A stretch of 64,000 bases of DNA from Nostoc cf. commune SO-36 (GCF_023734775.1 NZ_AP025732.1:3478501-3542500); one strand, 5' to 3'; positions 37,286-47,257 are shown, numbered from the stretch's first letter. The notes: generated by a model not told the origin, from the letters alone. Made by a program: numbers and translations.

Positions 37286-39684
37286 TTGATCCAATCTGAG
37301 ACCTTAGAATTATTAGAATGGCATCGCCTCTGCCAGCACCTTGCCACCTTTGCGGCAACGAAGCTGGGGGCGACAGCCGCGCGTCATCTGAAAATACCTG
37401 ATTCTCAGATCCAAAGCGAAGAGTTATTAGAGCAAACCAAAGAAGTCTACCAGCTGGAAACTCGCCTGACTACGGGGCTGTCATTTGAGGGAATTCAAGA
37501 TATTGGCGATTCCTTAGAACGGGCAGAACGCAGTGGAGTTTTGGCAGGAGAGGAACTGTTAGCGATCGCTACCACCCTCGCTGGTGCTAGAAATTTGCGC
37601 CGTGTCATCGACAATCAGGAAGATTTGCCGATATTGACTGAGTTGGTTGCCGATTTACGGACTTATCCAGAACTAGAACAAGAAATTCACCGATGTATTG
37701 ATGAACGGGCCCAGGTAACTGATCGCGCCAGTCAAAAACTGGGAGAAATTCGCACAGACTTGCGGCGAGTACGCAGCCAAATTACCCAAAAGCTGCAAAA
37801 TATCTTACAGGCAAAATCTGGCGCAGTTCAAGAACAGCTAATTACGCAACGCAGTGATCGCTATGTCATACCAGTAAAAGCACCGCAAAAAGATGCCATC
37901 CCTGGTATTGTTCACGACACCTCAACGAGTGGTGCAACCCTGTACGTAGAACCGAATTCGGTAGTACCTCTAGGCAACCAACTGCGGCCAATCATCCGAA
38001 GAGAGCAAGCGGAAGAAGAAGCGATTCGCCGCGTTTTGACGGAACAAGTCGCCGCAGTCAAACCAGATTTAGAGAGATTATTAGCGATCGCCACCACTTT
38101 GGATATGGCAACCGCTAGATCCCGATATAGTTTCTGGTTAGGAGCAAATCCCCCGCGATTTATCCAGCGTGAAGACAGTGAAATCATTACCTTACGGAAC
38201 TTACGACATCCTTTGTTAGTGTGGCAACAACAGCATGAACAAGGGCAACCAGTAGTTCCTGTAGATTTGCTGATCAATCCGCTAATTCGGGTAGTGACAA
38301 TTACCGGGCCCAACACTGGCGGTAAAACTGTAACTCTAAAAACCTTGGGGTTAGCAGCATTGATGGCCAAAGTAGGTTTATTTGTCCCTGCCCGCGAACC
38401 AGTAGAAATACCTTGGTTTGATAAGGTGTTGGCAGATATTGGCGATGAACAATCTTTACAGCAAAGTTTATCCACATTCTCTGGGCACATCCGCCGAATT
38501 AGTCGGATTTTAGAAGCATTGGGGAATGGGGAAAAAGAAATTCTTAATCCCAAATCACTCGTTTTACTCGATGAAGTCGGCGCGGAACCGATCCAGTTGA
38601 GGGTAGTGCCTTAGCGATCGCCTTGTTGCCATATCTAGCCAACCATTCCCAGCTAACGATCGCCACCACTCACTTCGGGGAATTAAAAGCCCTGAAATAC
38701 GAAGACGAGCGCTTTGAAAATGCTTCTGTTGAATTTGACGAACGTACTCTCTCACCTACTTACCGTTTTTTGTGGGGCATACCCGGACGTTCTAACGCCT
38801 TAACTATTGCCCTCCGCTAGGATTGAACCCAGAAGTGGTACAACAGGCAAAAACCCAGGTGGGAGAAAGCCACGGATGAAGTTAACCAAGTAATTTGCTG
38901 GCTTAGAAGCACAACGCCGCCGTCAAGAAACCAAAGCAGCCGAAGCCCAAAGTTTGTTGCAGCAAGCGGAACGTTTATACAAAGAAGTATCCGCAAAAGC
39001 CGCAAGTCTGGAGGAAAGGGAAAGCAGTTTGCGGGCTTCACAGGAAATAGCAGTCTCAACAAGCGATCGCTCAAGCAAGAGGTGAAATTGCCCAAGTTAT
39101 CCGCCGTTTGCAGAAAGGTACGCCCACAGCCCAAGAGGCGCAGCAAGCCACCAATGCTTTAAATCAAATTGGCCAACTTTATCAGCCAGCAACGCCAGCA
39201 AAACCAAAACCTGGATTTATGCCCAAAATAGGCGATCGCGTCCGCATTCCAAAATTGGGGCAGATCGCAGATGTAATCACCGCCCCCGATGAAGATGGCG
39301 AAGTTAAGCGTTCGGTTTGGGCTAATGAAGATGAACGTGAAGTTGCAAGATGTAGAATCTCTAGATGGTCAAAAACCCGAACCAATCGTCAAACCCAAGC
39401 CAGCCGCAGCAGTAGTAACGCCACCACCGCAAAATGTCCCAGAAATTCGGACTTCCCAAAACACCATCGATTTGCGCGGTAAACGGGTGGCTGATGCCGA
39501 ATACATTTTAGATAAAGCTATCTCGGAAGCTACAGGCCCAGTCTGGATTATTCACGGGTACGGCACTGGTAAACTGCGACAAGGAGTTCACGCCTTTTTG
39601 CAACACCATCCCAGAGTTAAGCACTACGAACCAGCAGAACAAGCAGACGGCGGTACTGGTGTCACCATTGCTTATATCAATTGA
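37286..39684 (+). pseudogene. mutS2: Endonuclease MutS2 gene with six one-base indels in its 3' part
   Basis: The first 440 codons, from a TTG start at 37286, are an intact MutS2 lever/clamp and ATPase: GPNTGGKTVTLKTLG (Walker A), then QQSLSTFSGHIRRI and SLVLLDEVGA (Walker B). After that the frame breaks repeatedly. Sites are GG at 38584-38585 (base missing), T at 38818 (missing), AAA at 38866-38868 (extra), TTT at 38894-38896 (extra), near 39055 (extra), and G at 39303 (extra). Correcting them restores ATTHFGELKALKYED, a KOW-like region, and a C-terminal Smr domain (IDLRGKRVADAEYIL, HGYGTGKLRQGV). MutS2 acts in recombination suppression and collided-ribosome rescue. No substitution-type damage accompanies the indels. 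Confidence 0.85.
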
Positions 39685-39780
39685 TTGCTTCTCATCCTGA
39701 CAGTAAAAATCGAGTTATTAACTGTAGACTCAATCACTGATACCATTTCCAAAAATCTTTGTAATCAATGAATTAGCTAT

Positions 39781-39804
39781 AGGGGCGTACAGATGTACGC
39801 CCCT
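39781..39804. terminator. Perfect palindrome AGGGGCGTAC...GTACGCCCCT
   Basis: A 10-bp perfect stem with a 4-nt loop (AGAT), 97 bases past the mutS2 stop, followed by an AT-alternating stretch. It could terminate transcription, but the same palindrome is a dispersed repeat in Nostoc-type genomes. Confidence 0.55.
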
Positions 39805-40001
39805 AACTATATATATATGTATCATGCATTTTGTGGATGGTATGACCCGTGCGCTAGTAGCGATCGCTTGTGTTCCGCTTCAGTTTGAACCCACACACCG
39901 CCTTATTTCAAGAGAAGACTCTAGGCAAACAGGCGTAAAAGAGGGTTAGTAACCTCCTCTTAAAAAAGAGGGTTTTGAGGTATTTTTAAAATACTAAAAC
40001 G

Positions 40002-40118
40002 TTAAACTAACTGTATTGCATACTCTTCAATGACTTCACGAGCTAGTAGTTTGCATTCTAGCTCTTTAGCTTTTTCATAAAGCAAAGCTTCTAATACCAA
40101 TTCTTTATGAAGCTGCAT
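40002..40118 (-). CDS. Short ORF or gene remnant adjoining a palindromic element
   Basis: A 38-codon minus-strand frame (ATG at 40116-40118, TAA at 40002-40004) encodes a helical, charged peptide with ELVLEALLYEKAKELECKLL. Its composition looks protein-like, but its first codons lie in the arm of the repeat at 40094-40230. It may be the 3' end of a gene cut by that element, or simply chance. I do not recognise a family. Confidence 0.2.
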   Translation of the reverse strand: MQLHKELVLEALLYEKAKELECKLLAREVIEEYAIQLV

Positions 40119-40230
40119 AGAATTCGATCCCCCCTAGCCCTGCTTAAAAGAGGGGGGAATTCAAAGTCCCCCAATTTATCGGGGGATTTAGGGGGATCAA
40201 GATATGTGCAACTTCACATTAAATTGGTAT
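40094..40230. repeat. Nested palindromic element (outer arms around a 73-bp GATCCCCC element)
   Basis: Outer arms ATACCAATT...TGAAGCTGCAT (from 40094) and TGTGCAACTTCA...AATTGGTAT (to 40230) are imperfect inverted copies. Inside, 40126-40198 starts GATCCCCCCTAG and ends TTTAGGGGGATC, a known style of cyanobacterial palindromic repeat with CCCCC/GGGGG stems. Together they form one long foldable unit, probably a MITE-like insertion. Confidence 0.6.
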
Positions 40231-41305
40231 AACCGTATCCCAACATTGCCAATTAATACCTTTTTTCTTCTTTTAAGGATCGATAGAAAATCATAATTAA
40301 TGAGTGTTATAAATGTGTTTTTTGTCCATATTTATCTAGATTTTTTAAAGATTTTGTAAATTATTGCTCCAAAGCTTGTATATACAAACTATGTTCTACT
40401 ATATTATATTTGTCAGCCAACAGGTTCAAACAATGTTAGTTTTATAAGCCCAGTTAAAAGGTAGAGTCAATAAGCATAACGTATTAGCTTAAGTTATTAT
40501 AACAGCTTTATTGATCCGCAATAAATCTTGAAGATGATTGATGGATGATAAAGATGTTGATAAGAACTATATACAGAAACTTTGTACAATTTTAGCAAAA
40601 CATCTTTAGTTTGCAGGCAAGCTAAACTGTATAGCAATTGAGGTATCAGCTGATATAGCCTGGTTTAGAATTAAACGTTTATATAATAATTACAAAGCCA
40701 AAAAGCGCCCGGTGCTACAAGGGAAAAAACCCCTCTAACTCACTGGATCTGCTATTCACGCTTTAAGAAACGTCAACATTCTGTTGACTACAAGGTTTCT
40801 GCATATAAGCTTTCTGACAACAAAAAATACATAAAATTTACTGATAGTTTCAAATTTGCAAGATTTAGGTTTGTAGGTACTTGTAAACTTAGTTTTATCT
40901 TATTAGATAAATTAAGCGTGTTGGAGTATTTAAAAACGCAGATATATACTATTGTAAATTCTGTATTGATATTGAACACAAGCAAGAATATCAACACAAT
41001 GATAATCAGATCGGCATTAATCCCAATTGAGAGTTTTCTTATACCAATTGTGAAGTAAAGACAATTGGAAACTTTAGGCTTTTGCGGAAGATAGAGAAAT
41101 CTTGAAAGCGCAAACGACACAAAATATCGAACTTTATAAGACATTCATATAACTGCTGCAAAGCTGTTAGTTAAAAAATTAGCCAAAAAGCGCCTCAAGC
41201 CAAATAGTGTGTTCATTTCTAACTAGTTAAGTATCCATTGGAGATACTTAGTCAACCTCAATCGACTACTCACGTATCAACTACGATTACAACAGCAAGG
41301 TATAT

Positions 41306-43507
41306 ATGACTTACAACAACATTAAACCCAAAATACTAGTATTAGCCATCGTTCAAGCAATTAGTTTTCAACCAAATAACGTTCCTGTACCATCTGGATA
41401 TATTAAAGACATTGGTCAAGCCTACAATGATACTCGGGGCTTTGGTTGGGTGCGTGAAGATAGCTTAGGCAATACTATACGCACTCCTCTTGATATCCAA
41501 CTTAATACACGCGATCGCAACCTAACTGGCATTGATCAACGACTAAATAGGTTGATTCATCTGCAATACCCTGCTAGTACTTCGGGAACAGCAGTGAAGA
41601 TACCTGCCGCTTGGGAATATAAGTTGTCTAATGGTTCGTACAATGTGAATGTTAGCGTCGGTGATCCTAGTAATACTGTAAATAGTAAGCACCAGATCAA
41701 TATAGAAGGTACGGCTGCTATTTCCGGCTTTGTACCAACGGCAACTCAAAAGTTTGCCGCAGTTACTCGAATTGTTAATGTTACCGACGGCAAGCTCACA
41801 ATTGATGCTAAAGGTGGTACTAATACCAAGCTCAACTATATTGCGATCGCACCAGGCAACCTTCCCTCTGTCAGAATGAGCAATCCTACTGATGGTCAAA
41901 CAAATGTACCGCCAGATATGTCGATTACAGTAGATGTAAATCTCCCCAACAGTGGGATTGCGGTTAATACCCTTTCAGCCTCAACCGTCAAGCTGATCGA
42001 TAGCAGCACTAATACACAAGTCAATGCTAATTACAACACTTCGGGAGGCGGAGATGTGATTGTAGTGGCTCCGATAAATCATCTCAAAAGTAATACCAAG
42101 TATCTGTTGCAAATAACCGACGGGGTTAAAGATAGCAATGGTGTTGCATTCTTACCCCATAACATCAGTTTCACAACAGGTACTAAACCCCCTCCTGTAA
42201 ACAATATTAGTTTTGAGCAAATCTCACTACCGAATGTACCTGCAAAACCCTACACCACAGTATTGATTGGGCCTGACAATAAACTCTATGCTGCCACCTT
42301 ACTAGGTGAGATTTTACGCTTCCCGATCAATGCTAATGGCACCTTGGGTACGCCACAAACAATTTCCTCATTGCAGACTGCAAATGGTGGCAACCGAACT
42401 ATCATTGGTATGCACTTTGATCCTTCATCAACAAATGCTAGCAACCTAATTCTATGGGTAACAAACAACTTCTACTGGAATGGAACTGGTAATGCGCCAG
42501 AGTGGAGCGGTAAGATTACCCGATTAAGCGGTTCCAACCTAGAGAAAGTACAAGACTATGTAGTTGGTTTACCACGATCAAGCCGGGATCATCTAACCAA
42601 CAGCATTGAGTTTAAGCCTAATGAGCCAAATGTGCTGTATGTGTTGCAGGGTAGTAATAATAGTACTGGCGCACCAAACAGTGCCTGGAATAATCGTCCT
42701 GAGCAGTTGTTAACTGCTGCTGTATTACGAGTTGATCTGTCCAAGATCACCTCACTTCCTTTAAACGTTAAAACGGAAGATGGAGGTACTTATAACCCCT
42801 TCAATCAAAACGCACCTGTAACTATCTTTGCCAGTGGTGTACGCAATGCCTACGATCTGCTTTGGCACACCAATGGTCAATTGTATGTACCAACGAATGG
42901 TTCAGCAGCTGGTGGCAATACGCCCAATACACCTATTCCATTACCTCTTGCTTGCCAAAACCGTATCGATAAAGCTACTAATGGGGTTTATACTAGTCCA
43001 TCTGTACCTTTCCTTAGCAGCATAGGCACGCAGCGAGACTTTCTGTTTCGCGTTGTTAAAAATGGTTATTATGGTCATCCCAATCCTAAGCGTTGTGAGT
43101 GGGTGTTGAATGGAGGGAATCCTACAGTTGGTACAGACCCAGATCAGATAAATGAATATCCTATTGGTACTCTACCTGACCGGAATTGGAAAGGTATCGC
43201 CTTCGATTTTGGCGAACATTTTTCACCAAATGGGATCATTGAGTACCGTAGTAATGTTTTAGGTGGTCAACTGCAAGGCAAACTGCTGGTGACACGCTAC
43301 AGCGCTGGTAAAGACATTATTGTGCTAACACCAGGTGGCGCAAAATTGGATATTGTAAATTTCCAAACAGGTATTACTGGCTTCACAGGTTTTAGCCTAA
43401 GTCCATTAGATTTAGTTGAGAATCCTACAAATGGACATATCTACGTGGCGCAACTCAGTCAAGAGACTGGCATGGGCGCAATTACACTTCTGCGTCCACT
43501 GAATTAA
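41306..43507 (+). CDS. Extracellular-type protein: malectin-like, Big_5 and sugar-dehydrogenase-like propeller domains
   Basis: A 733-residue multi-domain protein. Residues about 15-180 form a carbohydrate-binding, malectin-like beta-sandwich (ISFQPNNVPVPSGYIKDIGQ, then YNVNVSVGDPSNT). A bacterial Ig-like Big_5 domain follows at about 190-293 (NPTDGQTNVPPDMSITVDVN ... LKSNTKYLLQITDGVKD). From 300 to the end is a glucose/sorbosone-dehydrogenase or NHL-type beta-propeller (GPDNKLYAAT, FASGVRNAYDLLWH, NGYYGHPNP). Similar proteins are secreted and may bind PQQ or sugars. The N-terminus has only a short hydrophobic run and no clear signal peptide, so the export route is uncertain. It stands alone between two long gaps. 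Confidence 0.75.
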   Translation: MTYNNIKPKILVLAIVQAISFQPNNVPVPSGYIKDIGQAYNDTRGFGWVREDSLGNTIRTPLDIQLNTRDRNLTGIDQRLNRLIHLQYPASTSGTAVKIPAAWEYKLSNGSYNVNVSVGDPSNTVNSKHQINIEGTAAISGFVPTATQKFAAVTRIVNVTDGKLTIDAKGGTNTKLNYIAIAPGNLPSVRMSNPTDGQTNVPPDMSITVDVNLPNSGIAVNTLSASTVKLIDSSTNTQVNANYNTSGGGDVIVVAPINHLKSNTKYLLQITDGVKDSNGVAFLPHNISFTTGTKPPPVNNISFEQISLPNVPAKPYTTVLIGPDNKLYAATLLGEILRFPINANGTLGTPQTISSLQTANGGNRTIIGMHFDPSSTNASNLILWVTNNFYWNGTGNAPEWSGKITRLSGSNLEKVQDYVVGLPRSSRDHLTNSIEFKPNEPNVLYVLQGSNNSTGAPNSAWNNRPEQLLTAAVLRVDLSKITSLPLNVKTEDGGTYNPFNQNAPVTIFASGVRNAYDLLWHTNGQLYVPTNGSAAGGNTPNTPIPLPLACQNRIDKATNGVYTSPSVPFLSSIGTQRDFLFRVVKNGYYGHPNPKRCEWVLNGGNPTVGTDPDQINEYPIGTLPDRNWKGIAFDFGEHFSPNGIIEYRSNVLGGQLQGKLLVTRYSAGKDIIVLTPGGAKLDIVNFQTGITGFTGFSLSPLDLVENPTNGHIYVAQLSQETGMGAITLLRPLN

Positions 43508-43577
43508 TATTAGTCTAGAATCCAACTGACGTAACCCAAGCGTATTGAGCTATAGCCTTTCTCGTATGCAACACATG

Positions 43578-43609
43578 GTAGGGATGCACAGCTAACTGGG
43601 CATCCCTAC
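43578..43609. terminator. Palindrome GTAGGGATGC...GCATCCCTAC
   Basis: A perfect 10-bp stem with a 12-nt loop, 70 bases past the secreted-protein gene stop. There is no U-tract. It may be a terminator or one of the dispersed palindromes of this genome type. Confidence 0.5.
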
Positions 43610-43910
43610 AAATGATCTGTGTTTCTCACAATTCAATATCACTATTTATTTAGCAAGTACCCATTAGTATCAAGAAGCGTCTTTAACAAACAGGCAAAAA
43701 ATTGTATAGTAATTATATATACAGATAAACGAAATAATAAATATCAAGAAATTTCAAAATTTAAAGTCGCAAATAAATTAGGAGGTATTCTAAATAACTA
43801 CTTGGCGATAATTAGCGATTAGCATTCAAAACAATAGTTTATTTATACTCTTGTACGGAGCTAGCAGCAAAAGTCGTGTAAACCTTAACTAGAATTGATA
43901 ATTTTCTACT

Positions 43911-43942
43911 TTGTCCAAATTAAATTTTGTCCAAATTAAATT
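43911..43942. repeat. Two perfect 16-bp direct repeats
   Basis: TTGTCCAAATTAAATT occurs twice without spacing (43911-43926 and 43927-43942), about 150 bases upstream of the DUF3038 gene. It could be a paired binding site or simple slippage. Confidence 0.7.
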
Positions 43943-44094
43943 TTCATCTAGAGTAGGACAAAGATACCTGCTGTTTACCACATAAAAAAGTTAGATGAAG
44001 CCTCTGGCTCATAGCTATGGGAAACCAAGCTTGATTATTAAGAGTCTGGTTTCAAAATGGGTAACAGCAACATCCCCTATCAGCTTGATCACCT

Positions 44095-44700
44095 ATGCTA
44101 AAAGTTATGCACTCGGCCGCCAACTCAGCCACTCCAAATTCCCAGTGGGAGGATTTAATCAAGCTTCCAGCCCCTAACACAGTTCAATGGGACAATATCA
44201 AAACCCAATTAGACTTGGTGCTGTTGGCGCTAGAAACCTTAACTGGGATTGGTTCAGAGGCTATGCTTTCGGCGGCAACTGATCTGAATTTAGAGTCAAG
44301 AGTGCCAGATCGCGTAGCTTTATGGCGACTGCGCCAATCAAATCCCCTACGTAAAGGTCAAGGAGGGCGAAAAAAGCTAGATGTCGAAGAAGCGCGATCG
44401 CTTGTTTTGATCATCTGCTACCTAGCCAAACAGCACCAGGAATTGATTCGCCGCGCTGTCGGTCTGTTGGAACAAATGGCAGAAAATAACCGGGAACCTC
44501 ACCAGGCTGCTTTACTTGGAGATTATATTGATGCTTTTTGCAACACCTACCAAGAGCGGATGGAAGAGGACGAAAAAATCTCAACAGATTTACTAACCAA
44601 TCTGGCCTTAAAACTGCTTGTAGATTTACTTTTTTACAGCGCTCCTGGTGGGCATCGCCGTCTCTGGCTAGCACTTATAGACCGTTCAACAAAATTTTAA
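44095..44700 (+). CDS. DUF3038 domain protein
   Basis: A 201-residue cyanobacterial protein, mostly helical. Recognisable stretches are LDLVLLALETLTGIGSEAML (around 41-60) and the basic RQSNPLRKGQGGRKKLD, followed by LVLIICYLAKQHQELIRRAV. A C-terminal LVDLLFYSAPGGHRRLW completes the family pattern. Function is unknown. An in-frame ATG at 44107 is an alternative start. It is followed by a DUF4335 gene, a pairing I recall as recurrent in cyanobacteria, which suggests a joint role at the cell envelope or chromosome. Confidence 0.78.
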   Translation: MLKVMHSAANSATPNSQWEDLIKLPAPNTVQWDNIKTQLDLVLLALETLTGIGSEAMLSAATDLNLESRVPDRVALWRLRQSNPLRKGQGGRKKLDVEEARSLVLIICYLAKQHQELIRRAVGLLEQMAENNREPHQAALLGDYIDAFCNTYQERMEEDEKISTDLLTNLALKLLVDLLFYSAPGGHRRLWLALIDRSTKF

Positions 44701-44944
44701 ATTTTAGATTTGAAATTTCTCAGCCAAAATTTGCTCATGAAAGTTTGCCAGATAAGGATTCCCTTTTGATGGTCGTTAGCTTTTGGGCGATGCACTATCA
44801 GCACTGCTTTCTTGCACACCAGTTTGCATAACGGAAGCAACCTGACAAAATCCTAAGTGGAGAATCCGGTATTTTAACTTTTCTTTGCAAGCAACGGCTC
44901 AATTTTTTGCAAAATCCCAAATAATCTTCTTTGCAGTTCCTGTC

Positions 44945-46585
44945 ATGCCTCTATCAAATTCTGTTATTCGTTGCTACACACCACCGACTTGCACGCTAGA
45001 AGTATTCGCGCAAAGTTCACCTCTATCGCGTTGGATGGGGAAAACTGTTCTCAAACATCTGAGCTTTGAGCTACGTTTTGATGATCCCCGACTACCAGAA
45101 GAACATAGAGTTCCAATTCGGGGCGATCGCGAGCAACTCGAAGCTTTATGTGATGCTGTCACAAGCTACGTACAGCAATTTCTCCAACAATCTCCAGAAA
45201 GCTTTTGGGTTAGTTTTTCCCCTACCCAGCAGTCAAGCACAGCACTGGATGACCTGGAATTAAAGTCCTCAACAAAAACATTAAATGCCTTTAGTAACCA
45301 AATTCCACGGGCAAATATCCGTTTAGAACCAAGCAGCTATTTAAGTCACAACTTAGTTCTCGGTTCTCTCGCCAACCACTCATCTGGCCCCGTAATTCAA
45401 CTCAGTCTGCTGCAACTATTCGATTTGGCAAGTGCTTTAGATGAGTACTCGACTGATGTCATGGCACTCCCAACTCTCAACAACACGAGTTCGACTCTCA
45501 GGTTCCCGACTTGGGCACCTATTGCCGCAGTATTAGTATTAGGTGTAGGTTTTTTACCAGTTACTTGGCAATATGCTAACAATATTAGGGAAAACCAACA
45601 GCAGACAGCCAAAACATCAGATTCAGCAGCAGTAAAAACCGCTTTAGAACCTTTAGCCCCACTAAGTTTTCCCACGCCTGAATCTGGACTCACAACTTCA
45701 TCAGATAATGTGCTAGGTTCCACCCCTCCGCTTGTCACATCTACTTTACCCCAAGCACCTTTAACAGTCCCTAGTTCCAGTTTCTCTACACCGCCAGCTT
45801 TATTGCCAAATAATATACTGACAATACCTCAAGGGACGACTGCAACTCTTCCTCGTAATCAAGCGATGCCTCCGGCGAGCTTCTCCGCAAACGCTAACGC
45901 ACCATCCAACAAAATCCCAGGCCAGGAAGTTGCCATAGTCCCAAATCTGGGACAGAACCTTACAGGGTCAACTTCCCAAACTGGTACTCTCCCTCAACTG
46001 CGGAATTTGCCACCTAGACTCTCTTCTAACGCAAGTAGCTTACCAACTAATATCTCACCAGTTGTCCCCCCATCTCTTGACACCATACCCAATAATAATC
46101 GTGGTAATACTCCTACCCAACCATCCTCACTCACTTCACAACAGCTAGACGAAAGAATTAATTCCTTACAGCAAGCTTCTCCTGGAGAGAAACCTGGTTC
46201 ACAACTTCCCTCCTCTAGAACTGCCGAGAATAATCCCTTTATCGATCAATTAGGGGACGCACGCAAAACCCCCACATCCAGAGAAGTAGCTACTGGCACA
46301 TTATTTGACACACCTCAAGTAGCAGAAGCTAGAGAATACCTTACAAAGCGTTGGCAACCACCTACTGGACTGGGACAAACATTAGAGTACAGTTTGATAG
46401 TCAGTGTTGACGGCACAGTTGAACGAATTTTTCCCCTTAATAAAGCAGCGAGAGAATTCGTTGATAGCGCTGGGATGCCTGAAGTTGGCAAACCTTTTGT
46501 ATCTGCCAATACACGGGGACAAAATCTCAGAATTCGAGTTGTTCTCAGTCCTGATGGCAAGGTACAGACTTTTGCAGATGAATAA
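44945..46585 (+). CDS. DUF4335 domain protein with one membrane helix and a TonB-like C-terminus
   Basis: A 546-residue protein when started at ATG 44945 (MPLSNSVIRCYTPPTC). Residues 1-170 form the DUF4335 domain (SSPLSRWMGKTVLKHLSFEL ... IRGDREQLEALCDAVTSYV). One transmembrane helix lies near 190-208 (PIAAVLVLGVGFLPVTW). A 250-residue Ser/Thr/Pro/Asn-rich linker follows. The last 100 residues (LEYSLIVSVDGTVERIFPLN ... LRIRVVLSPDGKVQTF) resemble a periplasmic TonB-like beta-structure. The topology suggests a span from cytoplasm to periplasm. The biological role is unknown. A longer start at 44885 is less likely. Confidence 0.75.
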   Translation: MPLSNSVIRCYTPPTCTLEVFAQSSPLSRWMGKTVLKHLSFELRFDDPRLPEEHRVPIRGDREQLEALCDAVTSYVQQFLQQSPESFWVSFSPTQQSSTALDDLELKSSTKTLNAFSNQIPRANIRLEPSSYLSHNLVLGSLANHSSGPVIQLSLLQLFDLASALDEYSTDVMALPTLNNTSSTLRFPTWAPIAAVLVLGVGFLPVTWQYANNIRENQQQTAKTSDSAAVKTALEPLAPLSFPTPESGLTTSSDNVLGSTPPLVTSTLPQAPLTVPSSSFSTPPALLPNNILTIPQGTTATLPRNQAMPPASFSANANAPSNKIPGQEVAIVPNLGQNLTGSTSQTGTLPQLRNLPPRLSSNASSLPTNISPVVPPSLDTIPNNNRGNTPTQPSSLTSQQLDERINSLQQASPGEKPGSQLPSSRTAENNPFIDQLGDARKTPTSREVATGTLFDTPQVAEAREYLTKRWQPPTGLGQTLEYSLIVSVDGTVERIFPLNKAAREFVDSAGMPEVGKPFVSANTRGQNLRIRVVLSPDGKVQTFADE

Positions 46586-46614
46586 GTAAACTAATCCTGT
46601 TGATGCCACTTGTA

Positions 46615-46641
46615 AAACTGGTACAAATCTTGTGCCAGTTT
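46615..46641 (+). terminator. Hairpin after the DUF4335 gene
   Basis: AAACTGGTACAA pairs with TTGTGCCAGTTT (one G-T pair) around an ATC loop, 30 bases past the stop. It is a compact, plausible terminator. The following 220 bases, with a second small CCAGTT/AACTGG stem near 46680, hold no gene. Confidence 0.6.
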
Positions 46642-46861
46642 CTACTTACTCTAATTGTTCTTTAGCTTGCCTTTTGAAGTCCAGTTACCAAACTGGTCTT
46701 ACTATTAATACCAGTAAAGTTACCAATCAATACAATTACTGTTAATACCAATTCTCCAAAATTAAACTATAGATACAAGTCTGGAAACCCAGATTAAATC
46801 TTATGCCTCTTAATTTAAAATTACGAATTGGGATTAATAACTCATATCAAAGGTAAGAAAT

Positions 46862-47146
46862 ATGCAAACAATTGGTACTCAAAAAGACAGTGCAGCTTGG
46901 GTTATTCAAACTTGGGCAGCTTTTGTAATTTCTATTTCTATGACCACCTTTGGTATTGTAAACTTACCTGTAAATGGCTGGGTGAAAGGCTTTATGGGCA
47001 TGGGTATGGCTTTTTCTATAGGCTCAACTTTTACTTTGGCGAAAACTACTAGAGACTTGCATGAAACTAGAAAATTAACCGCTAGGTTAGACGAGGCGAA
47101 AGTAGAAAAATTGCTTTCACAACATGATCCTTTAAATTTCAAATAA
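46862..47146 (+). CDS. YiaA/YiaB-type two-helix inner membrane protein
   Basis: A 94-residue protein with a polar N-terminus and two hydrophobic helices, about 13-30 (WVIQTWAAFVISISMTTFGI) and 40-58 (VKGFMGMGMAFSIGSTFTLA). A charged C-terminus starts KTTRDLHETRKLTARLDEAK. This is the YiaAB two-helix domain pattern, common in cyanobacteria and without known function. A perfect terminator-like hairpin follows, shared with the convergent ferredoxin gene. Confidence 0.8.
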   Translation: MQTIGTQKDSAAWVIQTWAAFVISISMTTFGIVNLPVNGWVKGFMGMGMAFSIGSTFTLAKTTRDLHETRKLTARLDEAKVEKLLSQHDPLNFK

Positions 47147-47232
47147 AGGGAGCTATACCAATTTTTAACAATACTACCTTTTGCGATTTGATGTGATCTA
47201 GACATCAGAAATTAACTCTATGACGAAAAACA

Positions 47233-47257
47233 AAAGGACTGGTATATCCAGTCCTTT
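47233..47257. terminator. Bidirectional terminator between convergent genes
   Basis: AAAGGACTGG and CCAGTCCTTT form a perfect 10-bp stem with a 5-nt loop. The A- and T-flanks suit termination in both directions. It lies between the YiaA/B gene (+) and the ferredoxin gene (-). Confidence 0.8.

Larger units (their letters stand above)
39685..41305. other. Long repeat-bearing gap without a confirmed gene
   Basis: About 1.6 kb between mutS2 and the secreted-protein gene. It contains the palindrome at 39781, the composite element at 40094-40230 and the doubtful short ORF. The remainder (40231-41305) is strongly AT-rich. A 118-codon minus-strand frame at 40788-41144 exists there, but its Leu/Ile/Asn-rich content and lack of a family match make it unconvincing. 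Confidence 0.5.
43508..44094. other. AT-rich gap before the DUF3038 gene
   Basis: About 590 bases. Apart from the palindrome at 43578 and the 16-bp direct repeat at 43911 I see no gene. A 67-codon frame at 43619-43822 is AT-driven, with no family resemblance. Confidence 0.5.

Noticed and set aside
37912..38553. 213-codon minus-strand frame inside mutS2
   Set aside because: It is the reverse-strand shadow of the conserved MutS2 ATPase region.
40788..41144. 118-codon minus-strand frame in the AT-rich gap
   Set aside because: The Asn/Leu/Ile/Ser-rich composition is driven by AT content; no start-site signal, no family likeness.
43619..43822. 67-codon frame before the DUF3038 gene
   Set aside because: AT-rich, no recognisable motif, lies in a repeat-bearing gap.
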